DNA of 64,000 nucleotides from Litoditis marina (GCA_964036275.1 OZ038433.1:14216457-14280456), one strand, 5' to 3'. Positions 1-12,700 are shown, counted from the first letter of the stretch. Numbers and translations are program-made. The notes: generated by a model from the letters alone, not told the origin.

Positions 1-77
1 TGAGTCTAGGTCGGTGGTTGCGTCGAGAAGTTTCTTCTTTATTTGCGTATCATATAAAGAAGACCGAAAAGTAATCG

Positions 78-645
78 AGCGCGGTAGTTCTCTTCAACAT
101 AGAGCGCGGTAGTTCTCCTCAACATAGAGCGCGGTAGTTCTCCTCAACATAGAGCGCGGTAGTTCTCCTCAACATAGAGCGCGGTAGTTCTCCTCAAGAT
201 AGAGCGCGGTAGTTCTCCTTAACATAGAGCGCGGTAGTTCTCCTTAACATAGAGCGCGGTAGTTTTCCTTAACATAGAGCGCGGGAGTTCTCCCTAAAAT
301 AGAGCGCGGTAGTTCTCCCTAAAATAGAGCGTGGTAGTTCTCCCTAACATAGAGAGCGGGAGTTCTTCTTAACATAGAGCGCAGGACTTCTCCCTAACAT
401 AGAGCGCAGGACTTCTCCCTAACATAGATCGCTGGAGTTCTCCTTAGCATAGAGCGCGGAAGTTTTTCTTAGTATAGAGCGCGGAAGCTCTTCTTAGCAT
501 AGAGCGCGAAAGTTCTTCTTAGCATAGAGCGCGGGAGTTTTCCTTAGTATAGAACGCTGAAGTTCTCCTTAGTATAGAGCGCGAAAGTTCTCGTTAACAT
601 ATAGCGCAAGACTTTTTATCAACCTTGAGCGCAAGAAGTCCCACA
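78..645. repeat. 25-bp satellite array A
   Basis: Head-to-tail copies of a 25-bp unit starting AACATAGAGCGCG and continuing with a pyrimidine-rich tail. The first copies are nearly identical (tail GTAGTTCTCCTC) and later ones drift, so homogenisation is strongest at the left. No coding potential is visible. Related arrays recur four more times before 5765. Confidence 0.93.
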
Positions 646-1189
646 AACAGGGATCAAACTACATGAAAGACAGTTGAACATATAGGGTGCACATGAACCG
701 TGTAAATTCCCATTAAAAAAGTATTATAACTACTAATAGGACCAAAGTACATGGAAGTACCTTCAAAAAACCAAAAACGTAGTTGTAGTGTAAACATAAA
801 CAGCGTAAAAAATTAATTCTCACCCTTTCAGCACATTGCAGCCTCCCAGTAATTAATAAATACGATTGTAAATCAGAAAATCAGTTTTATAAAGCAGAGA
901 ATCAGAGCACTACCGCAGAGAAAATCATCGAGAATGGAAATGAAAGGCGAAAGAACGCCGCTGACACGTTTTTCGACCAAAAGGGCAATAGTGAAGGAAT
1001 TAGCCCATTTTCCGGCTGAAAGGGCAATAGTGAAGGAATTCCGGACACACAAACCAAGCAAGCGAAATATATAAATAGACAAGGTAGGTCGCCGGCGGCT
1101 AAAGCCGCCTCCGCCTCCCTTGTTTTTATTCCGGGCTGGCGAGAGATTCTGAGAGTATTTGTTCAATTTTCGCTCCATCTGTCGAATTC
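646..1189. other. Spacer between satellite arrays
   Basis: No gene is seen. The segment ends in the GGCGGC-TAAA-GCCGCC hairpin (1094-1109) followed by a T-rich stretch. This marks the end of a longer repeat unit found whole at 1770-2360, 4600-5200 and 5815-6340. The piece from about 1080 onward recurs almost unchanged from about 3935. Confidence 0.6.
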
Positions 1190-1765
1190 ACGTTTTCTTT
1201 CAACATGACGCGCAATAGTCCTCTCTCTGACATAGAACGTGAGTCCTATCTTTTACATTATGCGCGATCCCTCTCTCTAACATAGAGCGTGGGTTCTCTC
1301 TCTCTAACATAGAGCGCGAGACCTTTCCCTAACACAGAGCGCGAGACCTTTTCCTAACATCGGGCCCGAGACCTCTTCTTAACATAGAGCGCGAGAACTG
1401 TCCCTAACATAGAGCGCGAGACCACTCCCTAACATAGAGCGCGAGACCACTCCCTAACATGGAGCGCGAGACCCCTCTCTCACATAATGCGCGATTCCTC
1501 TCTCCAACATAGAGCGTGAGTCCTCTCTCCAACATAGAGCGTGAGTCCTCTCTCTAACATAGAGCGTGGGTCCTCTCTGTAACATAGAGCGCGAGTACTT
1601 TCTCTAACACAGAGCGTGAGTCCTCTCTCTAACATAGAGCGCGAGACCACTCTCTAACATAGAGCGCGAGACCTCTCGCTAACGTAGAGCGCCAGTCTTC
1701 TTCCTAACTAAGGGTGCGAGACCTTCCCCTAACAGAACACGGGAGCTCTCTCTAACATAGGGCGC
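1190..1765. repeat. 25-bp satellite array B
   Basis: Same 25-bp unit family as the first array, here mostly with the ending GCGAGACC or GCGTGAGTCC. It is almost a copy of the array at 4040-4600, which shares rare variants such as a CATCGGGCCCGAGACC unit. The two are therefore parts of one segmental duplication. Confidence 0.9.
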
Positions 1766-1769
1766 GGTA

Positions 1770-2360
1770 GTGACCCGTAACAACCATTAGTTTCAAAACA
1801 GCAAAACCCGAGAACAACATAGTAAAAAATTTCTTTTGTCTACTATTTCTGATGTGTAGAGTTTCTTCTTCTTTTCTTCCGAGCAGCATCCGGCAGCGGG
1901 AGCCCCAGTGGCTCCTACGCAGGACTCCGGTCCAACCATCAGCGGTCCAATCCACGGCAGCAGCTCCAGTCCAGGGCATCCTCGAGGCGAACAGAGCGTT
2001 CGAATGGCTCGCCCCCTTCCAGCCGCGCTTTTATACCCATTTCCTACTCCTGTTAAGCCAATCATGTTAACCGTGACGGCGTGAAACTCGTCTACCCAGT
2101 TAGGATGCACTTGCTATTGCAAAACTGCCCAGCAGCAACCGATTTCGAGAAATGAAATCCCACGTTCTCTCACGTCTCAGCTAGAAAATCGCCGGCTTCA
2201 GTTTTTGGCCCATTTTCCGGCTAAAAGTGCAAAAATGATGGAATTCGGTTACAAACAAACAAACAGACAAACCAAGCAAGCCAATTATATAAAGGACAAG
2301 GAAGGTACCCCGGGCTAACGCCCGGGCCCCTCACTTGTTTTTATTCCAGGCTGGCGGGAG
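1770..2360 (-). repeat. Long interspersed unit, copy 1, with TATA-like box and short ORF
   Basis: One of three copies (others 4600-5200 and 5815-6340) embedded in the satellite. On the minus strand a TATAAAAG box (2028-2035) lies about 50 bases before an ATG at 1979 that opens a 75-codon frame (MPWTGAAAVDW...). Copy 2 keeps about 60 residues of this frame; copy 3 has lost it. The other end carries a hairpin at 2309-2326 followed by TTGTTTTTATT. It could be a degenerate transposon or a transcribed repeat; no known domain is recognised. Confidence 0.6.
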
Positions 2361-2384
2361 CTTCCTGGCCCTCTTTTCTCTTAG

Positions 2385-2560
2385 ACATAGGGCGCGGAAG
2401 TTATTTTCAACGTGTATCGCGGGATCTTTCCGTCATAGAGCGCTATACTTCTCTCAACATGAGCGCGAGAATTCTCCCTAACATAGAGCGCGAGAACTAT
2501 TCCTAACATAGAGCGCGAGACTTTTCTTCATCATTGAGCGCTAGACATCTCTCTCAAGAC
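2385..2560. repeat. 25-bp satellite array C (short, degenerate)
   Basis: About seven diverged copies of the AACATAGAGCGCGAGA unit between interspersed copy 1 and the 33-bp minisatellite. A run of 12 C residues lies just to the right, at 2611-2622. Confidence 0.75.
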
Positions 2561-2694
2561 AGGCGAGACTTTTTTATATTCTCTCTTTCTTCTCTCACGC
2601 TTTCCATTAACCCCCCCCCCCCTTCTCTCTCATTCTATGTCCCTCTTTCCGTCTCTCTCTCCGTCTCTCTCTCTCTCATACACAGCAAAAATAG

Positions 2695-3345
2695 GATGAG
2701 TAGGGCTCACATAGACAGCGGAAATGGAGACAGTGGAGCTCACATAGACAGCGCGAATGGGGACAGTGGAACTCACATAGACAGCGGAAATGGGGACAGT
2801 GGGGCTCACATATACATCAAAAATGGGATAAGTGGGGCTCACATAAACAGCGAAAATGGGGACAGTGGGGTTTACATAAACAGCGGAAATGGGGACAGTG
2901 GGGCTCACATAGACAGCGGGAATGGAAACAGTGGGGCTCACATAGACAGCGGAAATGGGGACAGTGGGGTTTACATAGACATCGGAAATGGGGACAGTGG
3001 GGTTTACATAGACAGCGGGAATGGTGATAGTGGGACTCACATAGACAGTGGGGCTCACACAGACAGCAAAAGTGGGGTCGGTGGGACTCACACAGACAGC
3101 GGAAATGGAGATAGTGGGACTCACATAGACAGCGGGAATGGGGACAGTGGGGCTCACATAGACAGCGGAAATGGAGATAGTGGGGTTTACATAGACAGCG
3201 GAAATGGAGATAGTGGGACTCACATAGACAGCGGGATTGGGGGCAGTGGGGTTAACATAGACAGCGGAAATGGAGATAGTGGGGCTCACATAGACAGCGG
3301 GAATGGGGACAGTGGGGCTCACATACACAGCGAAAATTGAAACCG
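2695..3345. repeat. 33-bp minisatellite, open on both strands
   Basis: About 19 copies of a 33-bp unit with the core CACATAGACAGCGGAAATGG. Because 33 is a multiple of three, the array stays open: the plus strand reads an 11-residue repeat (HIDSGNGDSGA) and the minus strand another (AVYVSPTVPIS). The plus frame runs straight from a CT-rich low-complexity stretch with no splice or start context, so the frame is best explained by the repeat. The unit shares ACATAGA-GCG with the neighbouring satellite. Confidence 0.85.
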
Positions 3346-3934
3346 TGGAAATTGACAAACCCAGCGAAAATGCAAAACAAAGGAGGCGCGGTATATTATC
3401 TTATTCTCTCTTCTATTCTCTATCTATCTCTCTTTTCATCTCTTTCTCATCCTCTCTTCATCCTTCTTCACAAAGGACGCAACAGTTTCAACTCACATAG
3501 AGCGCGGGAGCTCTCCCTCAAAACTTTTTCTACTACATATGAGAAAGAGAGTCAAAAGCAGGATAATTGGATAGAAGGATCAAAAATGAAGATAAAGAGA
3601 GATGATAAAGCAGAAATAAATACAAATACCTGTTTCAATGCATCCCAGCCGCCTCCCGAGTCGCCAGTAAAACAAAATGGCTCTTTCCAAATTTTCCGCG
3701 TATGAACAGCTCACGTAAACTTGTTTCCGCTTTCTATTCTCCATTTTCTATTCGCGAAAAAACGGTGATCCACCACTCTTCATCCCACTACCAATTGAAA
3801 ATGAAAAAGCAGAAAGCACGTCCCTCTCACGTCTCCCATCTTTTTCCAGTTTCATCGCTTGCCTCACTCTTTTTCGACCAAAAGTGCAAAAATGATGGAA
3901 TTGTTACAGAGTAAGCGAAATATAGAGTAGGACA
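3346..3934. other. CT-rich and unique spacer
   Basis: CT-rich sequence (3395-3480) followed by apparently unique DNA. Frames of 65-122 codons exist but overlap in several phases, and none has exon-like borders. No gene is seen. Confidence 0.5.
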
Positions 3935-4605
3935 AGGTAGGTCGCCGGCGGCTAAAGCCGCCTCCGCCTCCCTTGTTTTTATTCCGGGCTGGCGAGAGAT
4001 TCTGAGAGTATTTGTTCAATTTTCGCTCCATCTGTCGAATTCACGTTTTCTTTCAACATGACGCGCAATAGTCCTCTCTCTGACATAGAACGTGAGTCCT
4101 ATCTTTTACATTATGCGCGATCCCTCTCTCTAACATAGAGCGTGGGTCCTCTCTCTCTAACATAGAGCGTGGGTCCTCTCTCTCTAACATAGAGCGCGAG
4201 ACCTTTCCCTAACACAGAGCGCGAGACCTTTTCCTAACATCGGGCCCGAGACCTCTTCTTAACATAGAGCGCGAGAACTGTCCCTAACATAGAGCGTGAA
4301 ACCTCTCTCTAACATAGAGCGCGAGACCACTCCCTAACATGGAGCGCGAGACCACTCCCTAACATGGAGCGCGAGACCCCTCTTTCACATAATGCGCGAT
4401 TCCTCTCTCTAACAGAGAGCGTGGGTCCTCTCTCCAACATAGAGCGTGAGTCCTCTCTCTAACACAGAGCGCGAGACCTTTTCCTAACATCGGGCCCGAG
4501 ACCTCTTCTTAACATAGAGCGCGAGAACTGTCCCTAACATAGAGCGCGAGGCCTTTCCCTAACAGAACACGGGAGCTCTCTCTAACATAGGGCGCGGAAG
4601 TGACC
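3935..4605. repeat. Segmental duplicate of about 1081-1765, including satellite array D
   Basis: From the hairpin at 3947-3962 through the satellite this copies the segment starting near 1081, at an offset of about 2.85 kb. It keeps shared rare units, with several satellite copies gained or lost. The close match suggests a recent duplication or an assembly effect. Confidence 0.85.
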
Positions 4606-5200
4606 CGTAACAACCATTCAAAACAGAGTTTCAAAACAGCAAAACCCGAGAACAACATAGTAAAAAATTTCTTTTGTCTACTATTTCTGATGTGTAGAGT
4701 TTCTTCTTCCTTTCTTCCGAGCAGCATCCGGCAGCGGGAGCCCCAGTGGCTCCTACGCAGGACTCCGGTCCAACCATCAGCGGTCCAATCCACCGCAGCA
4801 GCTCCAGTCCAGGGCATCCTCGGGGCGAACAGAGCGTTCGAATGGCTCTCCCGCCTTCCCGCCGCGCTTTTATACCCATTTTCCTACCCCGTTAAGCCAT
4901 TCCTGTTAACCGTGATCGCGTGAAACTCGTCTACCCAGTTAAGATGCACTTGCTATTGCTCAACTGCCCAGCAGCAACCGATTTCGAGAAATGAAATCTC
5001 ACGTTATCTCACGTCTTAGCTAGAAAATCGCCGGCTTCAGTTTTCGGCCCATTTTTCGGCTAAAAGTGCAAAAATGATGGAATTCGGTTACAAACAGACA
5101 GACAAACCAAGCAAGCGAAATATATAGTGGACAAGGTAGGTCGCCGGCGGCTAAAGCCGCCTCCGCCTCCCTTGTTTTTATTCCGGGCTGGCGAGCTCTT
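4600..5200 (-). repeat. Long interspersed unit, copy 2
   Basis: Close copy of 1770-2360: minus-strand TATAAAAG box at 4867-4874, ATG at 4817 opening a 102-codon frame whose first ~60 residues match copy 1, and the GGCGGC-TAAA-GCCGCC hairpin at 5146-5161 followed by TTGTTTTTATT. Confidence 0.7.
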
Positions 5201-5284
5201 ATAGGAGTTTTTGATAAATTTTCGCTCCATTTGCTGAACTCACGTTTGTCTCAACCATGTCAATCACGTTTTTATCAACATGAG

Positions 5285-5663
5285 ACGCAATGATTTCTAC
5301 TACATAAAGCAGGACATCTCTCTCCAACATAGAGCGGGACATATCTTTTTAACATAGAGCGCGAGATCTCTCTCTATCTCTCTCTATCTCTAACATAGAG
5401 CGCGAGACTTCTCAACATAGGGCGCGAGACTTCTCCCTAACATAGGGCGCGAGACCTCTATCTAACATAGAGCGTAAGATTTTCCTCTAACAGAGAACTC
5501 GATACCTCTCTCTAACATAGGGCGCGGGGGTTCTCTCAAACATAGAGCGCGAGATCTCTCTCTAACATAGAGCGCGAGACTTTTCAACATAGGGCGCGAG
5601 ATCTCTCTCTCTCTCTCTCTCTCTCTCTAACATAGAGCGCGAGACTTTTCAACATAGGGCGCG

Positions 5664-5698
<35 letters not shown>

Positions 5699-5765
5699 AC
5701 ATAGAGCGCGAGACTTTTCAACATAGGGCGCGAGACTTCTCCCTAACATAGGGCGTGGAACCTCG
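5285..5765. repeat. 25-bp satellite array E with (CT)n expansions
   Basis: Copies of AACATAGAGCGCGAGA with (CT)n tracts inserted inside units at about 5605-5630 and 5670-5700. The two CT-bearing blocks are near-identical to each other, pointing to higher-order duplication within the array. Confidence 0.85.
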
Positions 5766-5814
5766 GCGTGAAACCTAACATAGGGAAAAGGCGTGAAACC
5801 GTGAGACGTGGAAG

Positions 5815-6340
5815 TTGTAACAACAATTAGTTTCAAAACAGCAAAACCCGAGAACAACACAGTAAAAAAATTATTTTTGTCTACAATTTTGGGGTGCAGA
5901 GTTTCTTCCTTTCTTGATCTTGCGAGCAGCATCCGGCAGTGGGAGCCTCAGTGGCTCCTACAGCAGCACTCTCGACCATCCATCCAATCCACGGCAACAG
6001 CTCCAGTCCGGAGCAGGGATCCTCGGGGCGAACAGAGCGTTCGAATGGCTCTCCCCTCGTCCCGCCGCGCTTTTATACCCATTTTCCTACCCCGTTAAGC
6101 CATTCCTGTTAACAGTGACGGCGTGAAACTCGTCTACCCAGTTAAGATGCACTTGCTATTGCTCAACTGCCCAGCAGCAACCGATTTCGAGAAATGAAAT
6201 GCGCACGTTCTCTCACGTCTTAGCTAGAAAATCGCCGGCTTCAGTTTTTGGCCCATTTTCCGGCTAAAAGTGCAAAAATGATGGAATCGGTTACAAACAA
6301 ACAAACAGACAAACCAAGCAGGCGAATTATAGAAAGGGAT
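5815..6340 (-). repeat. Long interspersed unit, copy 3 (diverged)
   Basis: Third copy, with the TATAAAAG box at 6070-6077 and the conserved CAGCAGCAACCGATTTCGAG tract. Small indels break the short frame seen in copies 1 and 2, and the terminal hairpin is missing: the copy runs into other sequence at about 6340. Confidence 0.65.
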
Positions 6341-6344
6341 AGAT

Positions 6345-6620
6345 GTCGACGCGCAATGAAAACGAAATGGTCGCTCGTACTGTAGTTTGGTGTGAAAACA
6401 CATATCACACTCCATAATTTTGTGTGCGCGCTAGCACTCAAAACACCATGGTTCGATCCCACTCGGCGCGGTATCTTCATGGCGGACCGCATGAGCTGGT
6501 AATAACGCTCACCCATGCCTAGTTTCTCATCTACGGACCCCACCCCTCTACGGATACTACATTGTGATCGCTGTCTTGGTTGTATTGAATTGAATAAAGT
6601 AACACACGGCTGAAATAGTT
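6345..6620. repeat. Possible tRNA-derived (SINE-like) fragment
   Basis: Contains GGTTCGATCCC (about 6451-6461), an exact tRNA B-box type motif, with no foldable cloverleaf around it. Taken as a decayed tRNA-derived element; the A box is not convincing. Confidence 0.3.
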
Positions 6621-6708
6621 GCCGTAAAAGATTATTATTATATTATTTATCAGATTTTGCTCAATGACACAGGTTTAAAACTACAACGCTGAATTTTTGA
6701 ACTTCCAG

Positions 6709-9700
6709 AATATGGCAGTTTCTCAGCAGTGTTGTTCTCGAAGAAATGTTGTTTTCCGAAGAGGAACAGATGTACAAATCTATCAAGGGTGAAGGTATGT
6801 AGCAGTTTTTCTTGTTTTAAATTATTTTAAAGCGTATTTACACAAATCAGATACTACCACCACCTAAGTTTCAACTCTAAGAAACTTAGGTGGTGATAGT
6901 AACTACAAACATATATCAGCTCTGAAAAACTTAGAAAGGTAGTATTATTTTAATCATTCCCAGTGAAGACATACCTTTTCAAATCAACAAATATATGCTG
7001 TCTCGAAATACAGCGGTTGTAGTATCGATACGGTAGCTAAGTCTCTTTTTCATCTATGTTATTTTCACCATTCTCTCTTTTGGCAACCTTTCGCATTTCA
7101 AACTTTCGTTCCGTTATTACACACTGTGTAATGAATAATTGATTTGATTTGATTTGAAATCATAATCATGTTTGATTCTGCGTTTTTTTCCAGACAACAT
7201 GACTGGTTTGACCGCTATGTTCGAATTGTCGAATGTGACGTAGTAGTTGGCTCATTAGAACACACTATTTTTCAAAGTTGAACAATCTTTTGAGAAATTC
7301 TAATTTCAGACAACTCTGCTGAATCCAGGTCAAGAGTTTTCTCGCGAGTTTTTTGTGATTTGTACGTGATTGCGCTACTGGCAACCGTCGCACTTAATCC
7401 TTTCTGGATTGATCAGACCGAGATGAGGTGTCTAGTTTAAAAAAAAACTTTTCTCAAATATGTTACATATGGATCAGGCAAAATACTAGAGAGCTATTAA
7501 TTATAAGTTGTAAACGAACGTCGTTGAAGTTTTGCCTAAACATCTTACGATAATGGTGATAAGAGACAAATTTTTTAACGTTCGAAGACAAATTTTACTT
7601 TTCGGTCAGATGCCAACGGAATGCTAAAAAATGCACTGTCCTAGCACAGTTTTAAGAAATCTATAATAGTACGTTTTTCTACATTCGTTATTTCGATTAT
7701 TGCGAATAACAATTAGTATATTCAGAGTGGCTGGCACGTTTCTCACGGCAGTCTTGATCAATATTTCCGACCGCAACGAAAATCCCATTCTGAATAACTC
7801 AGTTTTGAACTATTTCGGCGACCTCTCCTATACTCTCTACTTGGTTCATTGGCCAGTACTGGTAGCGATCAAATACTATTTGAATATAAGACGCTGCAAT
7901 TTAAATGTTCCCACTAAAACCGACAAAAATGCCTATTTTTCGAGAATCTTGTGCAAAATACACCCCGGTTGTCACGAAAGTGGAATCTCTTATAACCATG
8001 TGTATTCATAAACCTTGCACATAAATAATCAACTGGAAAAACAGGCTGTACCCAAAATATTCATGTATACATCTATTGAACATGGTGACACGAAAATATT
8101 AGTACTGGAAAAGTGGAATAACAGAGTACACAAAATCCTTACTACGAACACAGTGTGAAAAACACCAATGCACAAAATCCTTACTATTGAAAGAGTGTAC
8201 ACGACGAAATCCACAAAATTCTTAGTTATAAAAAAGTGTAAAACGCCGGAAATGCATTAATAAACTATAATTGCAACAGAATCAACAATAGAATGTCAGA
8301 GCCCTATGAATTTCTGGAAATACAACTATACTTAAGCCCCCGCGTGAGGCGTGATACCTGACTGATACTTACGACCTTTTCACGATGCAACAGAACCTAA
8401 TTGAAAAAAAATGGGAGCGGGTCGCTACAAATTCTGCCGACCGCGCGAAGACTATATCTAAGCGCCCAAAGGGGAGGGGATATATATTATACAATATATT
8501 CTTATTACCAAATGTGGGAATGAATATAATTATCAGATTCAAATTAACACAAATCAACGTCATCGGAAAACGTAACGCTCAGCTAGAGAATGATAAAAAA
8601 GGGCCAATACCAAAAGCAACCCGGTTGCATTTTGGTTGCATGTGTAAACCGCCTAAAAGGAAAGGGGGGGAGACTATCAATGTACGCCACAATGAGAAAT
8701 CGTCAGCAAATTAAGTAAGATTAAACTTCAAAGTAGCAAAAAATATACAAACTATGAAAACCTGTTACTGAAAGATGCGTAGGAAGATTTGTGGCAGACG
8801 AAAAAACTTCTCTGCCCTCTAGATTTGATCGATAGAGAACCTTCCGTGCCTGAAACAAAAATTGAAGAATAAAGCGTGTCTTTGTAATTACCGGTTTAGT
8901 TCAACGTTGGCAAACTAAAATGATAGGAGTACGTTTTACGAAACACCACTGAGTTTTATGATAACAATCAGATATAAATGCATAGAAACAAAAAGTGAAC
9001 ACTGTCCACTTTTGGATTCACATTTATGAAGCGAACAGACGCCACAATTTTTTTAAACAACCATAAAGCTACTCTCAATAATGCGAGTACTTAGGTAGGT
9101 CGATAATCTAAATTAAAGATCAATAAAAGTAGCTCTAGTAATATTGGATTGCAAAAGCAACGTTGGAAGAAAAACAAGAAGGGGCGACGGGTCAGTGGCC
9201 GTATTCACCAATGTCCCTGGAAGATAAAAAAGCTTTCCGCGCCTCTGTAGCTGTATCCTTCTCACAAGCACACTATTTTTGTGCTCTAACTTCCCGCGGG
9301 AAGGTATTTTTAGCTTCCCGAGGATTGGTGAATACGGCCACAGAAAGCAAACAATGTCGCTTCAAACCTTAAAATAAACTTAGTTTCAATACGGAACCCA
9401 GCAGCGAAAAAAAACTCACCGCTATAGAAAAATCCTTAGCTCATTTGTTCCGTCCGTCCTGAGAGCGTTCATGTAACACTCTTCCAATAATCGCACAAAT
9501 ATGCCTGGAAACACCTTTAGTTTTAACTTGTAGCACATATTATCGGAGACAAATAAGTGAAAAACAATAAAACAACAAATAAATATGAAAAACGCAAATG
9601 AAATATTTTTTTAAAACGTCCGCCGTGCGCTCGAAAATGACGGGTTCCCTCCTGCGTACTCCATTTTAAAATTCACGTCAGGCAACCAATATTTTAAAAT

Positions 9701-12700
9701 TTTATTTGTTTTCAATTTTTCAAACCTTATATTGCAGTGTATTTCCATATTTCGGTTTCTTCCAACAAGAAAATAATGATAGACACATGATTACGCATGT
9801 AATCTTGTTTTTCGCACTGTTATTCTCGTGTTCAGTTAGTTACTATTTGCACAGTCCTAAATTCATATTTTCTCACGAAGAGACGAAATATATCTAGAGG
9901 TTGTTGATTGTTTCTTCTATCCTGTAGTTTAACAAGTCGTATAACGACTCAAATTCTGCGCTTATTTTGATTGCACAACTTATAATCGTGTTGATTTCTC
10001 TTAAATAATTCGTTGCTTTTTGCTCACATCATAGCGTAACTGTGTGACATTATTGTGTTTCAATGTGCGTTTCTCTTATGATTATGTTTTTCATTATAGG
10101 TCGCATTGGTGAACTCATTGGCAGTTTATCATTAAGAATTGGACAATTGGTCAGAATGCGTGTGAGACTAGGTTCGTGCTTTCCTGTGATAATTGCCATT
10201 ATCAGACCCATGCTATGAACACGTAACATGTCTCGGATAATGGCTGTGAAGTAGTATCTATGCACTCAATACATCTCTTTAATAAGCTGTTTTGGGACTC
10301 CATCAAATCTGTTCGAATAGTCATGAAATTCGAAAAACTACTACTTTGCCAAAATTATTGAAGTTCGGCTATTTTGGATGCGAAATAATGAAGTTTCACG
10401 CATTTGGTTCAAAAAACGGCTTCCTTTTTGTTACAATAGGCACACCTAACCAATTTTTGTTGGTCCACATCCTGTGCAAATGCACTTTTGCTGAAGGGGA
10501 AGGTTTTAGTAGCTGGTATCTTTTTCGTCATCTTACATTTGCGGTTTGAATCCCGCGTTCATAATTTTTATTACTATTCCAAAGTCGTAACAGATAACAA
10601 AGTTGTCTGCGTTTTCATATATATTTTTTCAGTGTCGTTGCTGATCTCGCCGGTTAATGTTTCTCCTATCTGATGCCTCATCCCATTTTCGAATATTGGA
10701 CTCAAGGACTGTCGCAATGAAATAACCATTCATTTGAGGTTTATTTGTATATTTGTGTTATTTAGTTATTTTTTCAACGTTCATCTACATGACATGACCC
10801 AGTAAGGCAGTGACGATGAAAATCCAGCCATTTTTGACGCCCCATGTTAGATAACTAGTGAAGCTCTCTATCAGATAAAAATAGAGTAAGCTGGCAACAT
10901 TTTCGCTCTGTTTTTGGAAAATTTCGCGAACTATAAAGTTTACTAGACTATCGTGCCACTGCCGCGCTGCCGAAATTATATAGTCACTGATGGTAACTTT
11001 ATAATGGGGTACGATAGTAGTTAGTTTAATTTTGAGTTGTTCACGTTCACGCTCATCCTTGCTGTGTAATGGGGAGGTACGGGTCTCCTGCATCATAATT
11101 TATTTGTTAGAGTTTTCTTTAAGTTTGTTTTGATCAGTTGATTCTTCGGAACCGAGTGGTTTTGGAATGATCGATTCAGTTTTAGCCAAATACTCGTTGC
11201 ATTATAAATTAACGGAGAGCTTTTGCCGGGTATTGTGAAGGGTTTACTTACATTCTGTTTTGTTTGTTTTAGGTATGTGTTTAGGTAAAATGTGATCAAT
11301 TGTATTATCTGCTAAAAATTCGTTTAGTTGAGATTTACACAATTTTCGTAGGAAAGAATTTGTGCATGTTCATATTTTTGGTAGTATTAAAATTGTGTAC
11401 ACTATGTGTACACATTTCAGTAACTACCATTTTTGTGCACACTACTATTCGCACTTTTGTGTCTTCAAGGAATTTGCGTACAAGGTCTCAGTATTGTGTC
11501 GCACATTTCCATTCGGCTTCGCATGATGTTAGCTATGTGCCTTTACACATACTTGTTGCAATAAACGTTTTTCAGAGTTTCACAGTGTATTTTCAGTGCG
11601 TCCGGAGTAGAATACACAAGAATGAGCGGGAAAGTGGTTTTCAAGTTTTTATTGTGGGAACATTTAAATTGCAGCGTCTTATATGGAACAACTAAACGAT
11701 CAGAGTCAGTTTTTTGCATCCACTTCTCGGTGGTCATCAGGATTGGCGAAATTATGTACGATTTGCGCACGTTCTTCAGGAATACTGCTCAGTTCTCAAC
11801 ATCAACCTATGAAAGGTCATCTAAAAGTCATGTTGAGAGTTCTAAGAGTACGAAAAACTCAGCAAACCGACTACTGAGAAGTTTACTGTGCCAGTATCGG
11901 TACTGCTCCGAGTGCATTGTTTTTCCCGAACTTTTTTCATATAAACTGTGTGGTTGTTTGTTGTTTGTTTGTATTTTGTGTACTTCCAGCTTTGCTCTTC
12001 ACATTGGTGTTGGTGATTTTGTCATCAGTTTTCATTCATCACACTGTAGAGGTAGAAGACTTATAACCTTTTCTGAGAAAAGTGAGAAGAAAAGCACAGA
12101 AAATGTGCAGCTCTGCACGTTTCCAATTCTGATGTGTTGTACCTATTTCGTTACTTCGCCTTTTACTCGTATAATTAAAAGGGTAAAAGTTTCACTACAG
12201 GTATAGAACCTTCGTTCTTGGTTCACTCCTTCAAAATATTGTCTACAACTTTCCCGTAACTTGACTTACTTTCTAGTACCTCTTTTGTTAGCACTACACT
12301 CTAGAAGTTTCTCTCAACCCAACTAATCTTCATTTCTCTGTTCTCCGCGCGCGAAAAACATTCTAAAAACTATAGAGAAAGAAAAAGTAGGCAAATATGA
12401 TATGCATTATTTAAGATATACATTCCAGAAGTTCCTCGTGAGCGCCGACACCTCCACCGCCATGCTAGTGTCGTTGCACTGCGTCGGAACCATTCTGATC
12501 TGGTCCTCATTTCATTGTTCGGCCTCCGTTGGGTCAACAGCAGCTGGCCTCACGAATAAAGGTTAATCGTTCTCCAATAGAGCTCCCAACTTAATCATGA
12601 TAATTTATTATTCATGTAGAATTACATCAACAAGAATTAAATCAAGTTTACATACGTCATGAATGGCTTTAAAAAGGTTGGAAAAACCATTTTTTTCAAA

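Noticed and set aside
78..640. CRISPR-like array
   Set aside because: The repeats are contiguous 25-bp units without unique spacers and the genome is eukaryotic.
2534..3340. 268-codon plus frame and 242-codon minus frame
   Set aside because: Both are made by the 33-bp minisatellite and CT-rich DNA, with no start or splice context and no domain.
11622..12206. 194-codon plus frame
   Set aside because: It overlaps, in another phase, the short OAC exon 11990-12051 (FTLVLVILSSVFIHHTVE), which fits the family and the splice phases. The long frame has no recognisable features.
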